A stretch of 64,000 nucleotides of DNA, taken from contig NZ_CP124543.1 of assembly GCF_029953635.1 (NCBI RefSeq), forward strand, positions 4,257,455 to 4,321,454, given 5' to 3'. Origin of the DNA: Halotia branconii CENA392. GTDB taxonomy: Bacteria > Cyanobacteriota > Cyanobacteriia > Cyanobacteriales > Nostocaceae. Every line of letters starts with the position of its first letter. The stretch's first letter is position 1. This document shows, piece after piece, positions 17,406 to 26,361 of this stretch. Both the position numbers and the translations under genes were made by a program. The notes under the pieces were generated by a model, which made no database searches, was not told the origin of the DNA, and saw nothing but the letters and a program-made list of their open reading frames with translations.

Positions 17406-18283
17406 CTTAAAATTCTCCTCATATATTGATGATTCGATGATTATGCCACTTGGCATATTGCGTCTCAGTTTTGTTTGTGGTAATCACTCGTTACCTTAAG
17501 TACTTCTACCAGAATTTGGCTTATTTTTGCAAGAAAATCCCCAATAATGGCTTATTAGCCGCTTATTTGCTAGTTTTTGCCAAATTATGAAGTTTAAGTG
17601 ATCAATAGAGAAATCTAATTGGTGTTATTTGACCGGAAGAGGCAGAGGAACAAGCTCTTTTCCCCTGCGTGGAACATGGGTACAAGCCCCGCCCTTCTAG
17701 GCGCTTGACTAGGGCAAAGTACAAGCTCCATCCCGGTCTTCCCCCTCGCTTAGAGTTTCCTGCCCCTTTTCCTCTTGCTGACCTCAGTCATGCAAATAAG
17801 TATTTTTAAGTAACTATTAGTAAAAAATAGTGTTTAGGATCACTTTAACTATTCATTATTAGTTCAGAAAATCAGAGTATAAATATTGCTAATACTAGGT
17901 CTTAATCGGATGCACAGTCGTTATACGTATGCGTTAAAAAGCACATTTATTATTTGAGCGATCGCTATCTCTGAAAAAATAATTGTATTGATTTCGCCAA
18001 AACAGTCTTATCAAAACCATGAATTAAGGTAATCTTTTTAGATAACAGATCACCTATTCCTCATTTGACAATAGAATGAGTTTGACAAGTACAAATTTTG
18101 ATCAACCTCTCAGGTTGCGTAATCATTTAGTTTGGAGCCAATGAATCGTGTTTCCTGATTGCGTTGATACTCCTATATTCATCAATAAATTTGATTGATA
18201 CTCTATTACATCTTAGTAACCGCTGATTGCCAACCGTTATCTCAGTTTAACTTTCGCTATATCTTTCTGATGTCGATAAGATA
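17406..18283. other. Divergent spacer, no gene seen
   Basis: The spacer runs between the DUF4082 gene and the hybrid kinase. It holds a GC-richer patch at 17640-17770 (ACAAGCCCCGCCCTTCTAGG) amid AT-rich DNA and one HIP1 site near 17960. I see no RNA gene or terminator I can defend. Confidence 0.45.
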
Positions 18284-21200
18284 ATGAGAATTGACGAATT
18301 AACTATGCGATTCCACGATCAGCTAATTGAATTACCTAATTTATATGATGTTATTGATTATTCTCCATTAACGATTAGTCCTGATAGCTATGTCATTGAT
18401 GCTGTGATCTTGATGAATCAGGAGCGAAGTCATAGCTTATCACTGAACAGTTCTAATTCATCGTTCAACTCCAGCAGATGGGATCAGCATGAAACTAATT
18501 GTATTTTGGTTGTAGAAGCAGGATATCTCTTAGGAATATGCACAATTAGAGATATAGTGAGAATCACGGCAAGTGGGATGGATTTATCCCAGGTGAAAAT
18601 GGCTGAAATTATGACACAGCCAGTTATGAGCCTGACGCGATCGCCTGATCAAAATATATTCACAGCTTTATCACTATTGCGTCAATACCAAGTTCACCAT
18701 CTGCCAATTTTGGACGATGAAAGACAATTGCTAGGAGTCGTTACTGAAACTAGTTTGTTACAAGCCTTTGATTTGATGAAAATGTATGGTGTTGTTTCAG
18801 CCCTACAGCAACACTTACAAAACCCCAATCATGATTTTGGGCAGGTGAATCAGCAAATAGAGAAAGTACGCTACCAAACTTATAATTATTTGAAAGGATG
18901 GATTGATGCCCAATCAGCTGAAGTTATGCAAGTTAACCAAGAACTTCAGCAAGCCCTCGAAGAACTCCAAGTGGTAGAAGAAGAATTACGTCAACAAAAC
19001 GAAGAACTGACTAATGCCTGTGAGGCATTAGAATTGGAACGCCAGCGTTACCAAAATTTGTTTGAATTTGCTCTTGATGGTTATTTGGTGACAGATATTC
19101 ATGGCGTTATCCAAGAAGCTAATAATACCGCAGCGACTCTACTGTCTGTGCGTCAAAACTATTTAATCGGCAAACCATTAGTATTATTTGTTGCTGAGCA
19201 AGACCGTCATCAATTTATCAACCAACTGCGTAACTTTCAAGATAGACAAGAAGGAGAAATTAACCTCAAGCCACGAAACGGTGAACCTTTTGTTGCTGGT
19301 ATCAAGGTAGCTAGCGTTTACAACTCACAGGGTCAACGGGTTAGTTGGCGATGGTTTATTGGTGACATTAGTCAACGCAAACACTCAGAAAAGGCATTAC
19401 GCCAAGCCTCTGAAGAATTGGAACAAAGGGTAATAGAACGCACAGCAGAACTAGTCGTTGCTAACCAACTGCTGCAACAAGAAATCATCGAGCGCCAATG
19501 CACCGAAGAAGCATTGCAGCAAAGTGAAAATCTCTATCGCCAGTTAGTTGAAAGTCAAATTGACTTGATAATCCGCATAGATTTGCAGGGACGAATTAAT
19601 TTTGCCAATATGGCAGCCTGCGAAACATTGGGCTGGCAATTGAATGAGTTGCGCGGTCAGTCGTTGTTTGAGTTTTTTCCTGCAAATGAATTGCCGCAAG
19701 CGATAGAAAATCTGAGAGTTTTAGCAGCATCACCCCATTGCTTGACGATTAGTGAACAACGTCTATTGACTATTAATGGTATACGCTGCTTTCAATGGAA
19801 AGTTGCTGCAATTCAAAATGAAGCAGGAGAGGTAATTGAAATTCAGGGAGTAGGTAGAGACATCACCGAGCGCCAGCAAATGGCAGAAGCACTGCAAAAC
19901 AGTGAAGAGAAATTTCGCCTATTTGCAGACAATGCTCACACACTTATCTGGATAGAAAGTTTAGAGCCGCAGCAAATTTTGTATGTAAATCAGGTTTATG
20001 AGAGAATTTGGCAGCGTTCTTGCCAAAGCCTATACCAGCACCCTCAGTCCTGGATAGATTCAGTTCATCCAGAAGACCGCGATCGCGTCATGGTAAATTA
20101 CCAGCAATATGATGACAACTACACTAGTTCAGAATATCGAATTTTGCGACCTGATGGTTCAGTGCGCTGGATCTGGTCTCGTTGCTTTGCTATGCACAAT
20201 GAACAAGGGAATATTTACGCCTATGGTGGCATTGCCGAAGATATCACTGAACGTAAGCACATAGAAGAGTCACTGCGAAGCAACGAAGAGCGACTGACTT
20301 TAGCTCTAGCAGCAGCCAATATGGGGATATGGGATTGGAATCTTGTCACCAACGAATCAGTTTGGTCTGCTAATAGTGGGCCATTATATGGTCTGCCTAG
20401 TGGTAGTTTGTGTCCCACCATTGAAGACTACCTAAATAATTTGATCTATCCAGAAGACCGCGAATCTGTAGCTCACTGTCTTCGAGGACGAACTGCATGT
20501 AAAATGGAGTTTCGTGTTGTCTGGCCTGATGGTAGCATCCACTGGTTAAGTACAAAATGTCAGGTTTACTATGACGAACAAAGACAGCCAATACGGGTGA
20601 TTATTGTCACTCAGGACATCAGCGATCGCAAACAGGCAGAACAGCAAATCCGCGAGCAAGCAGCCCTACTTGACATTGCCACCGACGCAATTTTAGTCCG
20701 AGATTTCCAAACCAAAATTTTATTCTGGAGTCAAGGTGCAGAGCGTTTGTATGGTTGGCGTTCAGAAGAAGCTCTAGGCAAAGATCCCCAAGAGCTTTTT
20801 TACAAAGATACTTCAATTCAACTAGAAGCAATTCTGAAAACTGTAACTGAGCTTGGTTCGTGGCAAGGTGAATTACGAAAAGTAACCAAATCTGGACAAG
20901 CAATTATTGTAGAAAGCCGATGGACATTAGTACGTGATCCGGCTGGACAACCTCATTCCATTCTCAGTGTTGATACTGACATCACCCAAAAAAAGCAACT
21001 CGAAGAACAGTTTTTCCGTACTCAGCGATTAGAAAGTCTTGGCAATCTAGCAGGTGGTATTTCCCACGACTTGAACAATATTTTGACACCTATTTTAGCA
21101 GCAGCTCAACTGCTACAGACAAGATTCACTCAAGACAAAGAACGCGCTCACCACCTACTCACAATCATAGAAAGCAACGCCAAGCGCGGAGCTGCTTTAG

Positions 21201-22150
21201 TTAAACAAGTGCTGTCATTTGCACGAGGATGTAAAGGAGAGCGCACAATAGTTCAAATCAAGCACCTAATCACAGAAATTGCCCAGATTGCCAAACATAC
21301 ATTTCCCAAATCTATCGAATTTGCCATTGCTTTACCAGAAGACCTTTGGGCTATCTCTGGTGATGTCACACAACTGCATCAAGTGTTGATGAACCTAGTA
21401 GTTAATGCCCGTGATGCTATGCCAGATGGCGGTATTGTGAAAATATGTGCAGAAAACTTATTTATTGATCACGCCTATACGACAATGAATCTCAATGCCA
21501 AAGTAGGGCATTATATTGTAATGACCGTTGCAGATACTGGAATTGGTATGCCATCAGGAATTTTAGATAAAATTTTCGACCCATTCTTCACTACAAAAGA
21601 TGGCAATACAGGTACAGGATTAGGACTGTCAACCGTGCTTGGTATTGTTAAAAGTCACGATGGTTTTATAAATGTATCTAGCAAAGTTGGTAAAGGCAGC
21701 GAATTTAAATTATTCTTACCAGCAGTAGGAGCTGCTCAAGCCTCAGATATAGAAGAGATAGAATCGCCTAGGGGAGACGGGGAATTAATTTTAGTTGTAG
21801 ATGATGAAGCCCAAATTCTAGAGATTACGACACTCGCCCTAGAAGACTACAATTATAAAACTCTGGCTGCTAGTAATGGCATTGAGGCGATCGCACTTTA
21901 TGCCCAGCATAAGCATACTATTAGTGTAGTCTTAATGGATATGATGATGCCAGAGATGGACGGAACGACCGCCATCCTGACTTTAAAAAAAATGAACCCA
22001 CAAGTTAAAATCATTGCTTGCAGCGGACTCAGCACCAATAACGCACTCACAGCAGAAGCTTATAGTAGTGTTCAGCTAGTTTTATCAAAGCCCTTCACTG
22101 CTCAAGAATTATTACACGGTTTACACCGCATACTCAAAGGCCAAAATTAG
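18284..22150 (+). CDS. CBS-PAS hybrid histidine kinase with receiver domain
   Basis: A 1288-residue cytoplasmic sensor kinase. Order seen: a CBS pair at residues 20-165 (DYSPLTISPDSYVIDAVILM and EIMTQPVMSLTRS...HHLPILDDERQLLGVVTE), a coiled coil at 195-260, then five PAS domains at about 260-375, 415-530, 540-660, 665-785 and 790-905, most followed by a PAC-type D-I-T/S-x-R/K motif. The HisKA H-box GNLAGGISHDLNNILTPIL carries the phospho-acceptor His928. The ATPase has N-box VVNARDAMPDGG and GTGLGLSTV. The receiver (LILVVDDE) has Asp1219 in LMDMMMPEMDG. The N-box and H-box are of the NtrB-like type. CBS domains often bind adenine nucleotides, so energy sensing is possible. ATG 18284 is preceded only by GATAAG; ATG 18305 is the alternative. 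No response-regulator partner is adjacent. Confidence 0.95.
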   Translation: MRIDELTMRFHDQLIELPNLYDVIDYSPLTISPDSYVIDAVILMNQERSHSLSLNSSNSSFNSSRWDQHETNCILVVEAGYLLGICTIRDIVRITASGMDLSQVKMAEIMTQPVMSLTRSPDQNIFTALSLLRQYQVHHLPILDDERQLLGVVTETSLLQAFDLMKMYGVVSALQQHLQNPNHDFGQVNQQIEKVRYQTYNYLKGWIDAQSAEVMQVNQELQQALEELQVVEEELRQQNEELTNACEALELERQRYQNLFEFALDGYLVTDIHGVIQEANNTAATLLSVRQNYLIGKPLVLFVAEQDRHQFINQLRNFQDRQEGEINLKPRNGEPFVAGIKVASVYNSQGQRVSWRWFIGDISQRKHSEKALRQASEELEQRVIERTAELVVANQLLQQEIIERQCTEEALQQSENLYRQLVESQIDLIIRIDLQGRINFANMAACETLGWQLNELRGQSLFEFFPANELPQAIENLRVLAASPHCLTISEQRLLTINGIRCFQWKVAAIQNEAGEVIEIQGVGRDITERQQMAEALQNSEEKFRLFADNAHTLIWIESLEPQQILYVNQVYERIWQRSCQSLYQHPQSWIDSVHPEDRDRVMVNYQQYDDNYTSSEYRILRPDGSVRWIWSRCFAMHNEQGNIYAYGGIAEDITERKHIEESLRSNEERLTLALAAANMGIWDWNLVTNESVWSANSGPLYGLPSGSLCPTIEDYLNNLIYPEDRESVAHCLRGRTACKMEFRVVWPDGSIHWLSTKCQVYYDEQRQPIRVIIVTQDISDRKQAEQQIREQAALLDIATDAILVRDFQTKILFWSQGAERLYGWRSEEALGKDPQELFYKDTSIQLEAILKTVTELGSWQGELRKVTKSGQAIIVESRWTLVRDPAGQPHSILSVDTDITQKKQLEEQFFRTQRLESLGNLAGGISHDLNNILTPILAAAQLLQTRFTQDKERAHHLLTIIESNAKRGAALVKQVLSFARGCKGERTIVQIKHLITEIAQIAKHTFPKSIEFAIALPEDLWAISGDVTQLHQVLMNLVVNARDAMPDGGIVKICAENLFIDHAYTTMNLNAKVGHYIVMTVADTGIGMPSGILDKIFDPFFTTKDGNTGTGLGLSTVLGIVKSHDGFINVSSKVGKGSEFKLFLPAVGAAQASDIEEIESPRGDGELILVVDDEAQILEITTLALEDYNYKTLAASNGIEAIALYAQHKHTISVVLMDMMMPEMDGTTAILTLKKMNPQVKIIACSGLSTNNALTAEAYSSVQLVLSKPFTAQELLHGLHRILKGQN

Positions 22151-22230
22151 CAGTTATGCATAGGGCATGGAGAAGAGGAATTGGGGCAGAGTGCGGGGTG
22201 CAAGGGAGATGAAGAAAAATTACCTATTTC

Positions 22231-22304
22231 CCCCCTGCTCCCTGCCCCCTGCTCCCCTGCCCCCTGCTCCCCTGCCCCCTGCTCCCCTGCCCCCTGCTCC
22301 CCTG
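22231..22304. repeat. 15-bp tandem repeat array
   Basis: Five consecutive units of CCCCCTGCTCCCCTG, the first lacking one C. They lie 80 bp beyond the kinase stop, between convergent genes. Because 15 is a multiple of 3, the array stays open in all phases and yields repetitive Pro-Ala-Pro-Leu frames that are not genes. Confidence 0.85.
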
Positions 22305-22392
22305 CCTCTTCTTCCCCTGCTCCCGGTCACCGAGCGTAGCCGAAGTGCTGCCCCTTGTCCTTTTCTTCCTGCTCCTCTGCTTTTTTGTCGGC

Positions 22393-23889
22393 CTACCTAA
22401 CTGAAAATGCCTCGCTAAATCGACGAGTAATTGGCTCAATGATAAAGGTTAAAACTGACTTCTTACGAGTCACAATTTCACCATTAGCAGCCATCCCTGG
22501 AGTAAATGCAACTTCTTGACCCCGGACACTAACGGAATGTTTATTCAGTTCGATTCTGGTGGGGAAAACTAAGCCTAACTCTTTATCGACAATGGCATTA
22601 GGACTAATTTGCACGACTTTACCATTGATAGTGCCAAATTCCTGAAAAGGGAAAGTTGCCATTTTCACCTTTGCCTTCATGCCTTCACGAATAAAGCCAA
22701 TGTCTCTGTTGAGGACTTTAACTTCTAATAACATTTCTTCCCCTTCTGGCAAAATTGACAGCAACTCTTCACCTGCTTGGACTGGGCCTTTAGTTGCCTT
22801 AATTTTGTAAATTGTACCTGCAACGGGAGCTTTAATTGTTTCTCCGTCTTTTTGCTTTCTTGCCTGTTCTAGCTGACCAGAAACATTGGTCAGTTCTTCT
22901 TGGCGCTTGTTTATTTGGGTCAAAATTTCACTTTGGCGTTCTGAGGCTAAACGTTGCGCTTGACTCAAAGCAGCTTGATAAGCTTGTTCAGCTTGGCGAA
23001 TTTCTTGGGCTTGAGCTGCAATATCTTTCTGTAAAGATTCTACTTTGTCTTGAGCCTCTGTAACTTTATTTTGGGCATTGATAATTTCATCTTTTGCCCT
23101 GGTAATTTCTGTGTTCGCACGATTTAATCTTTCTTGAGCATCTAAATAGTCAACTCTAGGTACTGCGCCAGGAGTAACTAGGGTGCGTAGGTTTTCTTCT
23201 CTATTTTGAGCGATCGCTAAACCATTTTCCACTTTACCTAGGATATTTTCTGCATTTGCCAGATTACCTTTGGCGTTAACAAAGCTAGTTTTAGCGTTGG
23301 CTTGATTTTCTTGTAATCGTTTTAGACGCACTTTCGCTTGATTCATCAACGCTAATTGGCGATTTGCTTCTGCTTCTGCTGCGGCTTGACGCGCTTGGTA
23401 ATCTTTGAGTCGTGAACTTAAAAGTTCATCTTGCAATTTTGTACCAGCATTTTTCACCCCAGCGCGTTCTGCTTCTAAACGCTGTAAGTCTTCTTTAATC
23501 AACTTGGCAGATTCGGCAAGGCGCGTAACATCGGTTTGTTGCAAATCGGGGTCACGTTGAATTAGCACTTGATCTTTGGTGACATGATCGCCTTCTTTCA
23601 CCTTTACAGCTACAATCGAGCCATTACCTATAGATGTCACAGGTCGCACTTGTGTAGAAGCAATTAATTCCCCAGGTGCGGTTGCTACTTCATCGATTTC
23701 AGAAAAATTTGCCCAAGCGATCGCTCCAAAAACCACTAAACTTAAAGTTCCCGCTAAAAATCTCGTATACAGCGGTGGTAACTCCTGGACTGCCTTACCC
23801 AATTCGTAAGACAGTTGATCTTCTGGTTTGGCGAATTGCTGTTTTGTCTGACGTGATTGAGCAGCATTTGCAGCTAAGGAATATTTCAT
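22393..23889 (-). CDS. HlyD-family membrane fusion protein
   Basis: The 498-residue periplasmic adaptor is of the HlyD / type I secretion class, expected to link an inner-membrane ABC exporter to an outer-membrane channel of the TolC/HgdD type. A single membrane anchor lies near residues 43-63 (FLAGTLSLVVFGAIAWANF). After it come the barrel strand (GNGSIVAVKVKEGDHVTKDQ), a long coiled-coil hairpin at about residues 130-345 rich in Ala, Gln and Glu, the second lipoyl half (IKAPVAGTIYKIKATKGPVQ) and the HlyD barrel (GMKAKVKMATFPFQEFGTI). The cognate ABC exporter is not adjacent, so the cargo is unknown. The 3' end is convergent with the hybrid kinase across repeats. Confidence 0.92.
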   Translation of the reverse strand: MKYSLAANAAQSRQTKQQFAKPEDQLSYELGKAVQELPPLYTRFLAGTLSLVVFGAIAWANFSEIDEVATAPGELIASTQVRPVTSIGNGSIVAVKVKEGDHVTKDQVLIQRDPDLQQTDVTRLAESAKLIKEDLQRLEAERAGVKNAGTKLQDELLSSRLKDYQARQAAAEAEANRQLALMNQAKVRLKRLQENQANAKTSFVNAKGNLANAENILGKVENGLAIAQNREENLRTLVTPGAVPRVDYLDAQERLNRANTEITRAKDEIINAQNKVTEAQDKVESLQKDIAAQAQEIRQAEQAYQAALSQAQRLASERQSEILTQINKRQEELTNVSGQLEQARKQKDGETIKAPVAGTIYKIKATKGPVQAGEELLSILPEGEEMLLEVKVLNRDIGFIREGMKAKVKMATFPFQEFGTINGKVVQISPNAIVDKELGLVFPTRIELNKHSVSVRGQEVAFTPGMAANGEIVTRKKSVLTFIIEPITRRFSEAFSVR

Positions 23890-24054
23890 ACAATTTTAGA
23901 TTTTAGATTTATTTGGTGGTAAAAAAAGGCAGGGAGCAGGGAGCAGGAAAGACAAGGGGACATTTCTTTTCCCAATTTCTTTTCTTGCCTCTGCCCCTTT
24001 GCACCCCTCATTCTTGCTTCTTCTTTTATGCCGATAAACTTGCATACAACTAAT
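23890..24054. repeat. Short tandem repeat spacer
   Basis: AGGGAGCAGGGAGCAGG near 23930 and TGCCTCTGCCCCTTTGCACCC near 23990; otherwise featureless. Confidence 0.55.
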
Positions 24055-24930
24055 TCAAACTGCTAGATAGCGCCTTAAGAAGCTTTCCAGAGTTTCTACT
24101 TGAAAGTTGAAAATCCTTTCTAAGTTGGCTATCTCTTCTTTTGTACAAAAGAACTCATTAGATAACAATGTGCGGTAAGTTCCCAGAGCTTGTTGTACTT
24201 GAGGATTAAATAAACCAAAGGCATTCCGTAACCCATCAACCACAAATAGTGGTGAGTTAATTACTATGGGGTCTTTATTGAAAATGCGACTAAAAATCCG
24301 GGGAATATCCTCACGTAATAAAATTTCCGGCCCTCCAACTGGTAATATTTGGTTAAGAGCGCCTTCAAGTGTGATTGAATCCACCACCATTTTTGCCAAG
24401 TCATCTGTACTCACAATCGAAGTGCGGTTTTTAGGATCACCAACGAGTAGATACAACCCTGTTTCTCGAAATCGTTCTGCCAATGGCAGCAAGTTCGATG
24501 CTAATCCAGCCGGACGTAAAATAGTGTAATTCAAACCACTAGCTGCCAAATATCGCTCTACAGCTCGTTTGGCTTTGAATACAGGGGCATCCTCATAGCC
24601 ACGGTCGGCTCCTAGTACAGATATAAATACAAAGTGCTGTACTTCGTTGGCTTTTGCCTGATTAATTAATTCAATGTTAGCGCGGTAGTCCAAGGATAGG
24701 GCATCACTATCAGAACCGTGGGCGCTGATAATATATTGCACACCCCGACAAGCTTTTTCAATATCCTTTTCCACCTGCAAATCACCAATGAAGATGTCTG
24801 CTCCTCGGTGTTCTAACTCGCTATAACGCGAACTTAGGCGGACAAAAGCCCGCACCAAATTCTCCTTTTGGCGAAGGAGTCGCACAACTTTGCGACCTAT
24901 TCCTCCCGTGGCTCCAGTTACTAGAAACAT
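24055..24930 (-). CDS. NmrA/Ycf39-like atypical short-chain dehydrogenase
   Basis: The 291-residue NAD(P)-binding protein has a Rossmann start FLVTGATGGIGRKVVRLL, with GDLQVEKDIEKACRGVQYII near residue 50 and the atypical-SDR core FVFISVLGADRGYEDAPVF followed by K in AKRAVERYLAASGLNYTILRP. The catalytic Tyr of classical SDRs is absent, so it may be a chaperone-like or regulatory NAD(P) binder, as Ycf39 is in photosystem II assembly. The C-terminal 70 residues contain helices (QALGTYRTLLSNEFFCTKEE). Role here is inference. HlyD lies 165 bp downstream on the same strand. Confidence 0.85.
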   Translation of the reverse strand: MFLVTGATGGIGRKVVRLLRQKENLVRAFVRLSSRYSELEHRGADIFIGDLQVEKDIEKACRGVQYIISAHGSDSDALSLDYRANIELINQAKANEVQHFVFISVLGADRGYEDAPVFKAKRAVERYLAASGLNYTILRPAGLASNLLPLAERFRETGLYLLVGDPKNRTSIVSTDDLAKMVVDSITLEGALNQILPVGGPEILLREDIPRIFSRIFNKDPIVINSPLFVVDGLRNAFGLFNPQVQQALGTYRTLLSNEFFCTKEEIANLERIFNFQVETLESFLRRYLAV

Positions 24931-25327
24931 AAGGATTAGGGATTATGATTTTCACTTATACCCTAATCTAAAATCTTCAACTTCAAATTTCAAATTTGAC
25001 AATTATTTGGGTATGCTACTCGTGGGAAGTCCCAAAAACTTGCTCTGAGTGCTTGCCTTGAGAAAATGGTGGTCTATCTGCACTAAGATGTGAGATACCT
25101 CTGAAGGAGATCAATTACCTCTACCATGTATCTCTTTTCTAGGGAACTCCTGCAAGCATCTAACTTAGTAACTATTGCAATATGCCCTTATTAACTGGCA
25201 AGATATACCAAAATACTTCCAAAGTTGAAGCAAGTTACATATTATCAACGTAAAAGTCTAGCATGTACTTATATATTTGATAACTCGCTACCACCGCGAT
25301 TAGTTTAATTTTAAATAAACATAAACT
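24931..25327. other. Divergent spacer, nothing recognised
   Basis: The 397 bp separate the SDR gene from the AT-rich unknown gene. I see AT-rich DNA with no repeat family member, RNA gene or clear promoter. Confidence 0.4.
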
Positions 25328-26227
25328 ATGAATGTCCTTGTTACAACAAGCAAATCTGTCTTAAAGGTAGACATACTCACAAAAAAAAAGTCTTCTTTCC
25401 ATCAAGGTAAAGGACTGTATTATGGTATTGCTTATTCTAACAAAAAAATATTTATTGCAGCTCGTAATCAGGGAGTTTGTAGTGATCAAGAGAGAGCAAA
25501 AGAAAAAGGTGAAATTTTAGTTTTTAACTTCTCAGGCGATTTAATTAACTCTATTGCTCCAAAAGATTTCAGTTTAAGAGATTTACATCAGATTATATTT
25601 TACAAAGAAATTTTATTGGCAACCTGTAGCTATGAAAATCTGATAGCAATATATCAAAATAATCAATGGTATAAATGGTATCCTAACTCAGAGATAAATT
25701 ATGATTTAAATCATTTTAATTCGTTACATATTGAGAATAATAAAATATATTTACTTGCACACAATTTAGATAAAGGCAGTGAAGTATATACATTTGAAAA
25801 TCCATTTAAATCTATGCTAAAACAGCTTAAATATCAAATTCAAAATCTACATAAAAAATCAGTTAGTCTCAAATCAATTGAAGTTTTTAAGTTAGGTGTC
25901 CAGTCTCATAATATCTGGATTAAACAAGATGAAATAGTTACTTTAAGTTCCAAAGAAGGAAAACTTTGTTCTTTATCAGGATTTAATTTCAAATTAGGTA
26001 AATTTCCGCGAGGACTATGTGTATTAGAAAATTTTATTTTAATAGGATTGTCAGAATTAGCTGAGAGAAATTCTAGAGATTTAACTTCAAGTTCTATTTT
26101 AGTGTTCAACAAAGAGTTCGAGCTAATTCACGAAATCGAACTCAAAAATGAAGGCTTAGTGCTAGAGATACGCTCTCCAGGATACTTTGATGAATGTTAT
26201 CCTTACTATTTAGGCCAACCTGTGTGA
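25328..26227 (+). CDS. Unknown beta-propeller-like protein, AT-rich gene
   Basis: The 299-residue protein is not one I recognise. It is built of repeated strand pairs with motifs typical of propeller blades: GLYYGIAYSNKKIFIAARNQ, LRDLHQIIFYKEILLATCS, HFNSLHIENNKIYLLAHN and SHNIWIKQDEIVTLSS, then FPRGLCVLENFILIGLSE and SSSILVFNKEFELIHEIEL. This suggests about six blades. There is no signal peptide. The coding DNA is clearly more AT-rich than its neighbours and lacks HIP1 octamers, which suggests horizontal acquisition. No partner gene is adjacent. Function unknown. Confidence 0.75.
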   Translation: MNVLVTTSKSVLKVDILTKKKSSFHQGKGLYYGIAYSNKKIFIAARNQGVCSDQERAKEKGEILVFNFSGDLINSIAPKDFSLRDLHQIIFYKEILLATCSYENLIAIYQNNQWYKWYPNSEINYDLNHFNSLHIENNKIYLLAHNLDKGSEVYTFENPFKSMLKQLKYQIQNLHKKSVSLKSIEVFKLGVQSHNIWIKQDEIVTLSSKEGKLCSLSGFNFKLGKFPRGLCVLENFILIGLSELAERNSRDLTSSSILVFNKEFELIHEIELKNEGLVLEIRSPGYFDECYPYYLGQPV

Positions 26228-26274
26228 TTTGTAAAACCCATAGCGTTTTTGGTCAGTTATAGTTAATAAAAAGG

Positions 26275-26325
26275 AATAGTAGAGCAAGGCGGAAATAAAC
26301 CATCCATTTTGATTTATACATGTTT
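26275..26325 (+). repeat. Family C element fragment
   Basis: AATAGTAGAGCAAGGCGGAA and ATAAACCATCCATTTTGAT match parts of the family C elements at 12314 and 38575, without both ends. It lies just after the unknown propeller-like gene. Confidence 0.5.
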
Positions 26326-26361
26326 TAAAACCGTTTGGAGACTAAACCACCTTGCTAATGC

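Noticed and set aside
22231..22304. CRISPR-like array
   Set aside because: Contiguous 15-bp units without unique spacers and no cas genes nearby; a simple tandem repeat. No CRISPR array was seen anywhere in the window.
22167..22400. Pro-Ala-Leu-rich ORF and its antisense Gly-Ser-Arg-Gln frame
   Set aside because: A 15-bp tandem array stays open in every phase; no ribosome binding site or non-repeat domain.
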